Of a DNA stretch of 64,000 nt, positions 41,985 through 53,222 are shown in pieces. The notes beneath the pieces are model-generated. The model saw only the letters and a program-made list of their open reading frames with translations. It ran no database searches and was not told the DNA's origin. Made by a program: the position numbers and the translations under genes. The stretch's first letter is position 1, and each line of letters starts with the position of its first letter. Source of the DNA: JAGWBF01 sp963663025. GTDB lineage: Bacteria > Chloroflexota > Dehalococcoidia > Lucifugimonadales > JAGWBF01. The stretch is taken from assembly GCA_963663025.1 (NCBI GenBank), contig OY760073.1:1240001-1304000 (forward strand), read 5' to 3'.

Positions 41985-44900
41985 GTGCTGACGGTGGCGC
42001 AGATTAAGGCTGGAGCTAACCCGCCGAGGCGCCCGTCTCATCGTTCAGCCTCCAATTTGCTAAGGGCAGCCGGGATAGTTTCATTGACGGCCCTTTTTGC
42101 TTTCCTGGCCGCACTTTTGTCGGGGGACATCGAACCTGCGCTCATTTCGGCCCTGCATATCCATGGGGCCTTGGACCAGCCCGGCACAGGGAACCTCATC
42201 GATTACGACACCGATGATGACGGCTTGATCGATGTGGGAAGCTTGGCCATGCTGAACGCCATCCGGTGGGACCTGGACGGCAACGGCGTTTCCACCAACA
42301 CAGGCTACTCCTCTGCGTTTCCCACTCCCCAAGCAGGCATGGGCTGCCCCGCCTCGGTCTGCTCTGGCTACGAGCTGACCACAGACCTGGACTTCGACAC
42401 CAACAACGACGGCGTCATAGACTCCAATGACGATTGGTGGAACTCCAGCTCGGGATGGCTCCCCATCGGGGACAACAGCAGCGACACCGACACCACCCGG
42501 TTCAACGCCACCTTCGATGGCAACGGCCACACCATCACCAACCTTTACATCTCGCGCATCAGCACCCTCCCGGTCGGGCTTTTCGGCGCTTTGGGATCAT
42601 CATCCGTGGTCCAACGGTTGGGCCTTACCGATGTGTCCGTATCGGGTCATACGAGTGTCGCTGCTCTTGCAGGCTACAGCGCTGGCCAGATAGAAATCTG
42701 TTATTCAACCGGAGCAGTCAACGGCACCAGAACTCAGATAGGCGGGTTGGTGGGACAGAATGAGGGGAGCATCACTGCCAGCTACAGCAGCGCGGACGTT
42801 ACTGGTATAGGTAGTAGTAGGGGCAGCAGCACCACCATCGGCGGGCTTGTGGGCGTCTCCGAGAAGGGGTCCACCATTACAGCCAGCTATTCCACAGGCG
42901 TTGTATCGGGCGCCGGAGGAGAGAGCATAGAGGTAGGCGGCTTGGTGGGCATAAGCCGCGGCGACATAGAGGCAAGTTTCTCCACTTCAAGGGTCTCTGC
43001 AGTGGCCTATGTCGGCGGCCTGATAGGAGATAAGGGAAGTGGTACTATCACTGACAGCTACTGGGACACGGAAACATCGGGACGGGCGGTGGGTGTCGGC
43101 TCCGACGACCTCGATTTCGACGGCACCCTGGATCCCGGCGAAACCCCGACCGAGGGCGTCACCGGCAAGACAACTGCCGAGCTAAGGTCGCCCACGGATT
43201 ACACAGGCATCTACAGCAGCTGGAACATCAGCATAGATGCCGACTCGACTGCCGACGACCCATGGGACTTCGGAGCTAACTATAACTACCCGGTGTTGAA
43301 GGTGGATTTCGATGGCGACTCCAGCACCGATCCGAACTGGACGGAATTCGGGCTGCAGAGAGAACCGGGCCCCGTGGGAAGCTTGGCCGAGACGCTGAAC
43401 AACGACGGGACTATCCAGGTGGGCTGGAATGCGCCGACGGATACCGGCAGCGACACCTCTGTTGACTACCAGTACCGGTCCAGCGCAGATGGCGGTACGA
43501 CGTGGAGCGCAGGCTGGACGACAACCTCCAGCACCAGCTACACCTTCACGCCTGCTCTGAACACCGCCTACACTATCGATGTTCGGGCTACCAGCAGCGC
43601 AGCCCACCATGTGGGCCGGGCTTCCCGTATCACCACCACTGCCGTCACAACACCCCCGGCTCCCACCGATGCCACGCTGTCCATCGTGGGCAGCGGCACA
43701 TCGGTCGCCGAAGGGTCTTCCATCAGCATTAACGTCACCCTGAACCGGTCGGCCCCCACGGGCGGAGCGTCGGTGCGCTGGTACGTCGCCGCCGGCACAA
43801 CCACGCCAAAGGGATCGGCCACCGGGGACCTGACAATTACCGGGTCGCCGGACAACGAAAGCAGGTACCGGGCCGCCATAGCCACCGGCGACAAAACAGC
43901 CACCATCAGCATTTCGGCCTCCGATGATGCCCGCTTGGAACATGACACCGAGTACATACGTTTCATTGTGGACAAGGTCGTGCTGGGCGGTGACGAAACC
44001 GATAACTTCACCCCAACCACCGGCGCCCTGGAGTTTGGAATTAACGACACAGACACCATCACCCTGGGCCTCTCGGCCCAGACATCGGTCAGCGAAGGCA
44101 CATCGGGGACCGTTTCGCCCGGCTCATCCCAGGTCACGGTCAGCGCCACCGCCAATCCCTCAACCACACTGGACCGGAGCGTCAAGGTGAAGGTGGTGAG
44201 CGATGGGGGCACAGCCAGCACGGGAGATGACTATACCGCCTTCGACGAGACGGTAACCTTCAGCGCCGGGACGGTGGTAGGCACGGGGACGGGGGACAGC
44301 CCGTCGGCAACAAGCACCACTCCGAACCCTTTTCAGCCAATAGCCGATTCGACCGCCGAGAAGGACGAGACCGTGGTGCTGAAGTTGGCAGACCTCAGCA
44401 CCGCCGATCGGGCTTACAGCCTGGGGATCAGCCCACCCACATCCACAATCACCATCCGCGATGACGACCGGGCTACAGCGGTCAGCAGCATGGCAGCCGA
44501 TCCGGGGAGCATAGATGAGGATACGGAAGAATCAACCACCATCACGATCACCCTGGACGGGGATGCACTCTCCCCAGCCACCTTCAACTGGACGATCACA
44601 GGCCAGGGAATCCAAACAGGAGATTTCACCTTGGTCGCCGGAACCGGCGACAGCTTGACCACCACAGGCGACGGCCTCCGAGGAACGCTCACAGTGGGGG
44701 CTGGCAAAAGCTCTGCCCCACTCACCCTTGCGGCAGTGGACGATGCCGCCAATCCAGCGCCTGAGTCCGAGACCCTCACCTTCACCCTTAGCAGCGTGCC
44801 GGGCGGACTCTCAGTCCCCGATAACACTTCGGTAAGCCTGACGATCACCGACAACGACCCGGTGGCTGTCTCCGGCTCGGCATCCCTGTCTCTCTGGCAC

Positions 44901-47900
44901 AGAAACTCCCAGCTCAACCAGTCATCTTCCTTTGTGGCTGAAGGGGACATCGTTAAAGCACAGGTGACCCTGTCTCAATCCCAGGTGGTTGACGTCCAGA
45001 TTCCCCTGTCCCTTCCCAGTGGCAATGACATCACGGCAGACCTCACCGGGACCTCCCAGACCACACCATCCATCGCCATCACTTCCGGACAAACTACAGG
45101 TTCGGTCTCTTTCCTGGTACAACTCGACCAGGTGAACGAAAACGATGAAACAGCTACTATCGGCCTAGGCACACCCACCTACGGAACCACGAGGCCGGTG
45201 TCCGGCAGCATAACAACAGGGTCCACAGGCGACCTGAAGATCAACGACTTGCTGGTCTCCTCCCAGACCCGGATCGTGTCCGCAGTCAGCAGAAAACAGA
45301 AGCTCCGCACCACGACAATCAACACCGGCCGCAACCTTGCCAGTGGGGACGGCAACCAGGTGGCGGTGACCTTCAGGGTTTCCACCGGGGATTTCACCGC
45401 AGCCTGGCAGATACAGGGACAGACGGGAGATCTGACCGACACCCTCAACGGGGATGGGACTAGAACCTTTACCCTGACCACCGGAGACATCGCCGGCAGA
45501 TCTATAGTCCTGGGTCTGTACGTGACCCCATCGCCGGGCGCATCGGACCCCTTCAGCCCACAGATCTCCGTCACCAGCATCGTAATCAAGGACAACAACC
45601 TTTCAAAGGAGCTGATTCCCGCAGCGTTGGCCCCTAACCGGGCCCCGAATGCACCCTCCCTCTCATCCCAGACTGCCACCGAAGACCAAGCATTCACCTA
45701 CCGGTTCGCCGAAGCCACCGATCCCGACGGGGATATGGTGAGCTATGCCGCCGGCACAGGCGATAGAGGAGCTTTCCCATCCTGGCTGAGCTTCGACGCT
45801 GGCTCGCGCACTTTCAGCGGCACACCCCTGGAAGACGACACCCCCGGAAGCCACACCATCCGGGTCACGGTGAGCGACGCCTCATTGTCAACATCCTCCA
45901 CCTTTTCCCTCACCGTGGCGGAAGTGAACGACCCACCAAGCGCACCCTCGCTGACAGACCAGGCCGCCACAGAGGACGAGGCGTTCAGCTACACATTTCC
46001 CGCCGTAACCGACCCGGAGGAAAGCACTGTTACTTATTCTGCTGAACTCGAAGACGGCAGCTCCCTGCCAACTTGGCTGACCTTCAGCACGTCCAGCCGC
46101 ACCTTCAGCGGCACGCCCAGAGAGGCTGATGTGGGAACCCTGTCGATCAAAGTAACGGCCAGCGACGGCGCTGCCTCCAACCCGGGGTCGGCCAGCTCTA
46201 CCTTCACCATAACCATTGTTTCCCCCATCGACTACGACACCGACGATGATGGTTTAATCGATGTGGACACCCTGAACAAGCTGAACGCCATCCGTTGGGA
46301 CCTGGATGGCAACGGCGCCTCCAACGGCGCCTCCACCGACGCCGGCTACGCTACCGCTTTCCCTACTCCCCGACCGAAGATGGGCTGCCCCAGTACAGGC
46401 TGCCAGGGTTACGAGCTGACGACGGACCTGGACTTCGACACCAACGGCAACGCCGCCATAGATTCCGGCGATGCTTGGTGGAACTCGGGCCTTGGGTGGC
46501 TCCCCATAGGGGACGGCAGCAGCAACACCGACGCTACCCGGTTCAACGGCATCTTTGAAGGAAACGGCCACTCCATCGAGAACCTCTTCATCAAGCGCGA
46601 CACTTCCCTGGTCGGGCTGTTCGGCGCCTCGGGGTCATCTTCCGTGGTCCAAAGGTTGAGTCTTGCCGATGTGTCCGTATCGGGCCATAGCAGCGTCGCC
46701 GCTCTTGCAGGCTACAGCGCTGGCCAGATAGAAACCTGCTACTCAACGGGAGCAGTCCAAGGCACTGGGGACCGGGTAGGCGGGCTGGTGGGCCAAAATG
46801 ACGGCAGCATCACTGCCAGCTACAGCAGCGCGGATGTGACCGGCGGCGGGGACAACGTCGGCGGGCTGGCAGGCTCCAGCTCAACGGGCTCCAGCATAAC
46901 CGCCAGCTATTCCACCGGAAGCGCTTCCGCTACAGGGTCGGAGAGCGGGCAGGTTGGAGGCCTGGTGGGAACCAATGGCGGCAGCATACTGGCCAGCTAC
47001 TCCACTGCGACAGCTTACGGGCTATCCGATGTGGGCGGCCTAATTGGGTACATTGAAACCACGCCCAAGGCCAAAGTAGCGGACAGCTACTGGGACGCGG
47101 AAGCATCGGGGCTGAGTGTGGGCGTTGGCTCCGACGATACCGACAGCAGCGGCGCCCTGGGTCCCGGCGAAACTCCGACCGAGGGTGTCACAGGCAAGAC
47201 GACAACCGAGCTAAGGTCGCCCACGGGTTACGGCACCGGCGATAGCATTTATGCTTCCTGGAACATCGACCTTGACGACGCCGACGGCGACCAGGACCGC
47301 GATACGGGAAGGGACGATCCGTGGGACTTCGGAGCGAACTACAACTACCCGGTGTTGAAGGTGGACTTCGACGGCGACTCCAGCACCGCTGCGAACTGGA
47401 CGGAATTCGGACTCCAACGCGAACCGGGCCCGTTAGGCGCCCTGTCAGAGACGCTGAACAACGACGGGACTATACAGGTGGCTTGGACTGCCCCCACGGA
47501 CACAGGCAGCGACACATCTGTTGGCTACCAGTATCGTGCCAGCGCCGATGGAGGCACAACGTGGAGCACGGGCTGGACGGCCACATCCAGCACCAGCTAC
47601 ACCTTCACCCCCGCTCTAAGCACTGCATACACAGTCGATGTTCGGGCTACCAGCAGCGCAGCCCACTCCGCGGGCAAAGCTTCCCGCATCACGACCACTC
47701 CCATATTTCCGGACCCCACGAACGCTACCCTTGCCATCGTAGGCAACAGCACCTCGGTCGCCGAAGGGTCGTCCATCAGCATCAGCGTCACGCTGAATCA
47801 GCCGGCCCCCACGGGAGGAGCATCGGTGCGCTGGTACGTCGCCGACGGCACGACCTCGCCAAAAGGATCAGCCACCGGCGACTTGGCAATCACCGGATCG

Positions 47901-50900
47901 CCGGACAGCGAGAGCAGGTACCGGGCCGCCATAGCTACCGGCGACAGAACAGCCACCATCAGCATTCCCACCTCCGATGACACACGGGTGGAACACGACA
48001 CCGAGTACATACGTTTCATCGTGGACAAGGTAGTTCTCGGCGGGGATGAAACCGATAACTTCACCCCAACCACCGGTGCCCTGGAGTTTGGAATTAACGA
48101 CACAGACACCATCACCCTGGGCCTCTCGGCCCAGTCGCCCATAAAAGAAGGAACTGCCGGGATCTCCCAGGCCGGCACATCGCAGGTCACAGTCAGCGCC
48201 ACCGCCAATCCCGCAGCCACACTGGACCGGAGCGTCAAGGTGAGGGTCGTGAGCGATGGAGGCACAGCCAGCACGGGGGATGACTATACCGCCTTCGACG
48301 AGACGGTGACCTTCAACGCCGGGACGGTGATAGGCACCGGGACAGGGGACAGCCCAGCGGCCACTGCCACAACCGCTAACCCCCTCCGGGCCATAGTAGA
48401 TTCAGTCTTCGAGGCAGACGAGACGGTGGTACTGAAGCTGGCAGACCTCAGCACCGCCGATCGGGCTTACAACCTGGGGGTCAGCCCGCCCACATCCACC
48501 ATCACCATCCTCGATGATGATGGACCTCCGGTAATCTCAGCTTTCTCCATAGACAACACCAACCCTATGCTCGAAAACGGGGGCGTTCGCACCTTCACGG
48601 TAACGCTAACCAATGCGGCGAACTCTGCTCTTAGCATACCCGTCAGCGTGACACTGGATGGTGGAGTCACGGCCGGCAAGCTCACCTTCTCCTGCACCCA
48701 CGCACAAAAGGCCTGCGTGAGCATCGGTTCCGGCCAAATTTCAGGCACACTCACCATCTCTTCGACGGGTGATGACCTGATAACCGGCGCCCAGCCGGTG
48801 AAGGCAACACTCAAGCCTCCCGAGGGAGTCACCCTCGCGGAAGGCGTCAACTCAGCCATAAGCGTGGACCGACTGGACGACGACCTTCTAACAGCCACCC
48901 TGACCAAATCATCTTATTCTGTCAATGAAGGGCAGAATCTCCAGGTCACCGTCAAGGTTACAGCCCCCAACAAGAATCTGGTGCGCACTGCCTCACTGCA
49001 ACTCCAGACCTCAGCCAGCAATCCTGTCTCTGCCGGCACGGGCGACTACACCGCCCTGGACCACACCATTCAGCTTCAGACCGGCGACTACACCACTTCG
49101 GGGAGGTCACTCAATGTCTCCATCAGCACCACTGGAGACGATTTGGCGGAACTGGATGAGACCTTCGAGGTCACCCTGAGCACCGGGGACAGCTTGGTGA
49201 GCTTGGCGGGACAGACCACCTCCGCCACAATTACTATCCTCGATGATGACAGGGCCACCTCGATCAGCGAACTTTCGGCCAGTCCAGCAAGCATAGATGA
49301 AGACGCCGGGGAGACTTCCACCATCACGATCACCCTGGACGGGGTAACTCGGTCGGCAGCGCTCTTCGACTGGGCGGTCAGCGGCCAGGGAATCGATACA
49401 GGAGACTTCACCCTGGTCGCCGGAACCGGCGCCAGCTTAACCGCCACCGGCGATGGCCTGAGGGGGACAGTGACCGTGCAGTCCGGAAGGAGCACTGCCT
49501 CGCTGACACTGACGGCAGTGGACGATGCCGACGACCCACAGCCGGAGTCCGAAACCCTGACCTTTACTCTCACCTCTGTTTCCGGCGGCCTGGCAGTGCC
49601 CGACAACACCACCGCAGAAATCGCTATCACCGACAACGACCCGGTGGCCGTCTCAGGTACCGCGTCCCTTTCCCTGTGGCATGGGGACACAGAGATCGAC
49701 CAGCAGACGTCCTTTGTTGCCGAGGGGGACATTGTGAAGGCACAGGTAACCCTGAGCGGACCCCTGGCAGTGGGCATTCAGCTTCCCTTATCCCTGCCCG
49801 TCGGCAACGACCTCACGGGCGACCTTACGGGAGCTTCGCAGACCTCGCCAAAGGTCACTATTCCCGCCGGGCAGACCACAGGATGGACTTCTATCCTGGC
49901 ACGACTGGACCAGGTGGACGAAAGCGACGAGACGGTCACCATCGGCCTCGGCACACCCATTTACGGAACTACTAGGCCGGTGACCGGCAGCATAACAACA
50001 GAATCCACAGGCGACCTGAAGATCAACGATGTGCTGGTGTCCAATAGGACCCGAAATGTGACCGCGGGAGGGGGAAAGCAGAAGCTGCGCACCGTCACCA
50101 TCGACACCGGCCGCAGCCTTGCCAGCGGGGACGGAAACGAGGTGGCAGTGACCTTCAGCGTTTCAACCGGGGACTTCACCACCGCTTGGCGGATACAGGG
50201 ACAGACGGGAGACCTGGTGGACACCCTCAACGTGGACGGGACAAGAACGATAACGCTGACCACCGGCGATATAACCGGCAGGTCAATCGTCCTGGATCTC
50301 TACGTGACGCCGGGCACCGGTTCCACAAGCCCCTTCCAGCCAGCCATTTCCGTCACAAGCATCACGGTCCAGGACAACGACATTTCAAAGGAGCTAATCC
50401 CCGGAGCATTAGCTCCCAACCTGGCCCCGAATGCGCCTTCTCTTTCGGCGCAAACAGCAACTGAAGACGAATCCTTCACTTATCAGTTCGCCGAGGTGGT
50501 CGATCCCGACGGCGACATGGTCACTTATGCGGCCAACTCCGGCGATATGGACAGCCTGCCAGCGTGGCTGAGCTTCGACGCTGGCTCGCGGATCTTCACT
50601 GGCACGCCCCTGGAAGCCGACTCTCCCAACAGCTACACCATCCGGGTTACAGTAAGCGACGCCTCGTTGTCAACATCCTCCGCCTTTACTCTCACCGTGG
50701 AGGAAGTGAACGACCCGCCAAGCGCCCTCTCTTTAACGGACCAATTCGCTGAAGTAGATAAGGCGTTCAGTTACATCTTTACCGCTGTAACGGATCCGGA
50801 GGGCAGCACGATCATCTACTCGGCCGAACTCAAAGACGGCAGTTCCCTGCCAGACTGGCTGACCTTCGACGAGTCCACCCGCACGTTTAGCGGCACGCCC

Positions 50901-53222
50901 GGTGAGTCCGACGTGGGCAGCCTGACCATCAAGGTTACGGCCAGCGACGGCGCTGATCCCACCCCGGGGACGGCCAGCTCTACCTTCACCATAACCATTG
51001 CTTCCCCCATCGACTATGATACGGACGACGACAGCCTGATTGATGTGGACACTTTGGCTAAGCTGGATGCCATCCGATGGGACCTGGACGGCGATGGCGC
51101 TGCAACCGACGCCGGTTACTCCATCGCTTTCCCCACTCCTCAAGCAGGCATGGGCTGCCCCAGCGCCGGCTGCCGGGGCTACGAGCTGACGGCGGACCTG
51201 GACTTCGACACCAACAACGACGGCGTCATCGGCCCCGGCGACGACTGGTGGGATATAGGGGATGGCTGGATTCCCAGCGGTGATGGCAGCAGCGACACCG
51301 ACGCCACCCGGTTCACCGCCACCTTCGACGGCAGGGGCCACACCATCGCCAACCTCTTCATCTCTCGCACCAGGACGCACTACGTCGGGCTCTTCGGCTC
51401 TGTCGGCTCCTCCGGCGACATACGCAACCTCGCCCTCACAGATATCAACGTGACCGGTCAGACCGGTGTTGGTGGATTGGTAGGCGGAAATCAAGGCAGG
51501 ATAACCGCGGTGTATACCACGGGAACGATATCTACCTCCAGCCACTACGCCGGAGGGCTGGTGGGCTGGAACAACGGAGGAACCATTGCGGCCAGCTACT
51601 CTTCCACAACCGTGTCCGGGAACACCCAGGTCGGCGGGCTGGTCGGACTCCAGAGCAGCGGGTCCATTCTGGCCAGCTACTTCACGGGGGCCGTTTCCGC
51701 CGCCGGGGGACAGGCGGGTGGGCTGATCGGAGATAACCGAGGCAGCGTCATCGGGAGCTACTCCACCGGAACAGTGTCCGGCCCCATTCACGTGGGCGGC
51801 CTCATCGGCATCAACCAGGACGGCGTCGTAACCAACAGCTACTGGGACACGGAGACGTCCGGAATGAGCGTGGGCATAGGCTCCGACGGTACAGATGACA
51901 GCAAGACCGTCGAGGCCACCGAACCTGTGCCTCCCGGGGTGTCAGGCAAAACGGACGCCGAGCTGCGAGCACCTACCAACTACACCGGCATCTACTACAG
52001 CTGGAACATCAGCATCGATGGCGACTCCACCGGAGACGACCCCTGGGACTTCGGGGCCAGCTACAACTACCCCGTCCTGAAAGTGGACTTGGACGGAGTC
52101 CCCGGTACCGATCCGAGCTGGCAGGAGTTCGGAAGGCAGCGGGAACCGGGGCCGGTGAGCAGCCTGTCCGCATCCCTTCGGGAATCGGGGAACATCGAAA
52201 CGACCTGGAACGAGCCCAGCGACAAGGGGAGCGGAACCTTGGGCAGCTACCGGTATCGTGTGAGCTACGACGGCGGTAAAACCTGGGCAGCGTGGACAAA
52301 CACAGAGTCCACCTCCTACACCATCAATGGGTCGGATGATGCTGTTCACTCCTTCGAGGTGCGGGCCACCAGCGATGCCGTCCATCGACTGGGAGCAGCC
52401 TCCCGCCTCGGCCCGCCGGCTCCACCGGACAGCCTTTCATTGACCACGGGAGACGCCCACCTGGTGGCTACATGGGATTCGGCGGAGATGAACGGCGGGG
52501 CTGCCGTCACCGCTTACCATCTCCAGCACCGCCGGGGAACGACAGGGGATTGGACGCATATGTCCCTATCCAGCGAAACCAGGACGGTCACCCTGGACTC
52601 CCTCACCAACAATCAGCCATACCAGGTCAGGATCGCCGCGGAGAACATGTTCGGAATGGGCGCCTACTCTCTCCCCAGGACGGCCTCCCCCGTAAACAGC
52701 CCCCCTCCTGCGCCACCGGTAGTGGACCAAACAGCCACCGAACTCCAGGTCTTCAGCTACACCTTCGACGATGTGTCGGACCGCGACGAACACGCCGTCA
52801 GCTTTTCCGCTGCGCCGGCTGACGGAGGCCAGATGCCCTCCTGGCTTACCTTCGATGCAACCAGTCGCACCTTCAGTGGGACTCCTCAAGATGCGGATAC
52901 AGGCCCTTTGCCAATCAAGGTGACAGCTACCGACGACGGCACGCCCCCGGCCTCATCTGAAGCATCTTTCACACTAACGGTGGAAGATGTGAACCAGCCG
53001 CCAGCGCCATTCAGTATCGATGATATGACGGCAGGGGCCGGGCTGTTCTTGAACCGCAGGATTTCCAAGACCACCGACCCGGACAGCAAGGACGACCTGA
53101 GCTATTCGGCTACCCTCAAAGACGGCGGAGAGCTTCCCATCTGGCTGGGTTCGAGATCAAAAAACTTATCTTTAGCGGCACACCTAAATCTGGGGACGCC
53201 GGTAGGCTCAACATCGTGGTGA
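41985..53222 (+). CDS. Giant modular surface protein (GLUG, FN3-like, Calx-beta, He_PIG repeats)
   Basis: 3745 codons uninterrupted from GTG 41985. A hydrophobic N-terminal segment (about residues 30-50) is a signal or anchor. The rest is three mega-modules starting at residues 72, 1415 and 3009, each opening with an acidic Asp-rich IDYDTDDDxLIDV segment and an EF-hand-like DLDFDTN. Each follows with GLUG-type repeats (VGGLVGQN and similar), FN3-like domains and He_PIG/cadherin-like domains (TFSGTP motifs). Modules 1 and 2 also hold Calx-beta domains. The Asp-rich loops suggest calcium binding. It is probably an adhesin or scaffold on the cell surface. The reading frame breaks at about 53150; see the next entry. 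Confidence 0.88.
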   Translation: MLTVAQIKAGANPPRRPSHRSASNLLRAAGIVSLTALFAFLAALLSGDIEPALISALHIHGALDQPGTGNLIDYDTDDDGLIDVGSLAMLNAIRWDLDGNGVSTNTGYSSAFPTPQAGMGCPASVCSGYELTTDLDFDTNNDGVIDSNDDWWNSSSGWLPIGDNSSDTDTTRFNATFDGNGHTITNLYISRISTLPVGLFGALGSSSVVQRLGLTDVSVSGHTSVAALAGYSAGQIEICYSTGAVNGTRTQIGGLVGQNEGSITASYSSADVTGIGSSRGSSTTIGGLVGVSEKGSTITASYSTGVVSGAGGESIEVGGLVGISRGDIEASFSTSRVSAVAYVGGLIGDKGSGTITDSYWDTETSGRAVGVGSDDLDFDGTLDPGETPTEGVTGKTTAELRSPTDYTGIYSSWNISIDADSTADDPWDFGANYNYPVLKVDFDGDSSTDPNWTEFGLQREPGPVGSLAETLNNDGTIQVGWNAPTDTGSDTSVDYQYRSSADGGTTWSAGWTTTSSTSYTFTPALNTAYTIDVRATSSAAHHVGRASRITTTAVTTPPAPTDATLSIVGSGTSVAEGSSISINVTLNRSAPTGGASVRWYVAAGTTTPKGSATGDLTITGSPDNESRYRAAIATGDKTATISISASDDARLEHDTEYIRFIVDKVVLGGDETDNFTPTTGALEFGINDTDTITLGLSAQTSVSEGTSGTVSPGSSQVTVSATANPSTTLDRSVKVKVVSDGGTASTGDDYTAFDETVTFSAGTVVGTGTGDSPSATSTTPNPFQPIADSTAEKDETVVLKLADLSTADRAYSLGISPPTSTITIRDDDRATAVSSMAADPGSIDEDTEESTTITITLDGDALSPATFNWTITGQGIQTGDFTLVAGTGDSLTTTGDGLRGTLTVGAGKSSAPLTLAAVDDAANPAPESETLTFTLSSVPGGLSVPDNTSVSLTITDNDPVAVSGSASLSLWHRNSQLNQSSSFVAEGDIVKAQVTLSQSQVVDVQIPLSLPSGNDITADLTGTSQTTPSIAITSGQTTGSVSFLVQLDQVNENDETATIGLGTPTYGTTRPVSGSITTGSTGDLKINDLLVSSQTRIVSAVSRKQKLRTTTINTGRNLASGDGNQVAVTFRVSTGDFTAAWQIQGQTGDLTDTLNGDGTRTFTLTTGDIAGRSIVLGLYVTPSPGASDPFSPQISVTSIVIKDNNLSKELIPAALAPNRAPNAPSLSSQTATEDQAFTYRFAEATDPDGDMVSYAAGTGDRGAFPSWLSFDAGSRTFSGTPLEDDTPGSHTIRVTVSDASLSTSSTFSLTVAEVNDPPSAPSLTDQAATEDEAFSYTFPAVTDPEESTVTYSAELEDGSSLPTWLTFSTSSRTFSGTPREADVGTLSIKVTASDGAASNPGSASSTFTITIVSPIDYDTDDDGLIDVDTLNKLNAIRWDLDGNGASNGASTDAGYATAFPTPRPKMGCPSTGCQGYELTTDLDFDTNGNAAIDSGDAWWNSGLGWLPIGDGSSNTDATRFNGIFEGNGHSIENLFIKRDTSLVGLFGASGSSSVVQRLSLADVSVSGHSSVAALAGYSAGQIETCYSTGAVQGTGDRVGGLVGQNDGSITASYSSADVTGGGDNVGGLAGSSSTGSSITASYSTGSASATGSESGQVGGLVGTNGGSILASYSTATAYGLSDVGGLIGYIETTPKAKVADSYWDAEASGLSVGVGSDDTDSSGALGPGETPTEGVTGKTTTELRSPTGYGTGDSIYASWNIDLDDADGDQDRDTGRDDPWDFGANYNYPVLKVDFDGDSSTAANWTEFGLQREPGPLGALSETLNNDGTIQVAWTAPTDTGSDTSVGYQYRASADGGTTWSTGWTATSSTSYTFTPALSTAYTVDVRATSSAAHSAGKASRITTTPIFPDPTNATLAIVGNSTSVAEGSSISISVTLNQPAPTGGASVRWYVADGTTSPKGSATGDLAITGSPDSESRYRAAIATGDRTATISIPTSDDTRVEHDTEYIRFIVDKVVLGGDETDNFTPTTGALEFGINDTDTITLGLSAQSPIKEGTAGISQAGTSQVTVSATANPAATLDRSVKVRVVSDGGTASTGDDYTAFDETVTFNAGTVIGTGTGDSPAATATTANPLRAIVDSVFEADETVVLKLADLSTADRAYNLGVSPPTSTITILDDDGPPVISAFSIDNTNPMLENGGVRTFTVTLTNAANSALSIPVSVTLDGGVTAGKLTFSCTHAQKACVSIGSGQISGTLTISSTGDDLITGAQPVKATLKPPEGVTLAEGVNSAISVDRLDDDLLTATLTKSSYSVNEGQNLQVTVKVTAPNKNLVRTASLQLQTSASNPVSAGTGDYTALDHTIQLQTGDYTTSGRSLNVSISTTGDDLAELDETFEVTLSTGDSLVSLAGQTTSATITILDDDRATSISELSASPASIDEDAGETSTITITLDGVTRSAALFDWAVSGQGIDTGDFTLVAGTGASLTATGDGLRGTVTVQSGRSTASLTLTAVDDADDPQPESETLTFTLTSVSGGLAVPDNTTAEIAITDNDPVAVSGTASLSLWHGDTEIDQQTSFVAEGDIVKAQVTLSGPLAVGIQLPLSLPVGNDLTGDLTGASQTSPKVTIPAGQTTGWTSILARLDQVDESDETVTIGLGTPIYGTTRPVTGSITTESTGDLKINDVLVSNRTRNVTAGGGKQKLRTVTIDTGRSLASGDGNEVAVTFSVSTGDFTTAWRIQGQTGDLVDTLNVDGTRTITLTTGDITGRSIVLDLYVTPGTGSTSPFQPAISVTSITVQDNDISKELIPGALAPNLAPNAPSLSAQTATEDESFTYQFAEVVDPDGDMVTYAANSGDMDSLPAWLSFDAGSRIFTGTPLEADSPNSYTIRVTVSDASLSTSSAFTLTVEEVNDPPSALSLTDQFAEVDKAFSYIFTAVTDPEGSTIIYSAELKDGSSLPDWLTFDESTRTFSGTPGESDVGSLTIKVTASDGADPTPGTASSTFTITIASPIDYDTDDDSLIDVDTLAKLDAIRWDLDGDGAATDAGYSIAFPTPQAGMGCPSAGCRGYELTADLDFDTNNDGVIGPGDDWWDIGDGWIPSGDGSSDTDATRFTATFDGRGHTIANLFISRTRTHYVGLFGSVGSSGDIRNLALTDINVTGQTGVGGLVGGNQGRITAVYTTGTISTSSHYAGGLVGWNNGGTIAASYSSTTVSGNTQVGGLVGLQSSGSILASYFTGAVSAAGGQAGGLIGDNRGSVIGSYSTGTVSGPIHVGGLIGINQDGVVTNSYWDTETSGMSVGIGSDGTDDSKTVEATEPVPPGVSGKTDAELRAPTNYTGIYYSWNISIDGDSTGDDPWDFGASYNYPVLKVDLDGVPGTDPSWQEFGRQREPGPVSSLSASLRESGNIETTWNEPSDKGSGTLGSYRYRVSYDGGKTWAAWTNTESTSYTINGSDDAVHSFEVRATSDAVHRLGAASRLGPPAPPDSLSLTTGDAHLVATWDSAEMNGGAAVTAYHLQHRRGTTGDWTHMSLSSETRTVTLDSLTNNQPYQVRIAAENMFGMGAYSLPRTASPVNSPPPAPPVVDQTATELQVFSYTFDDVSDRDEHAVSFSAAPADGGQMPSWLTFDATSRTFSGTPQDADTGPLPIKVTATDDGTPPASSEASFTLTVEDVNQPPAPFSIDDMTAGAGLFLNRRISKTTDPDSKDDLSYSATLKDGGELPIWLGSRSKNLSLAAHLNLGTPVGSTSW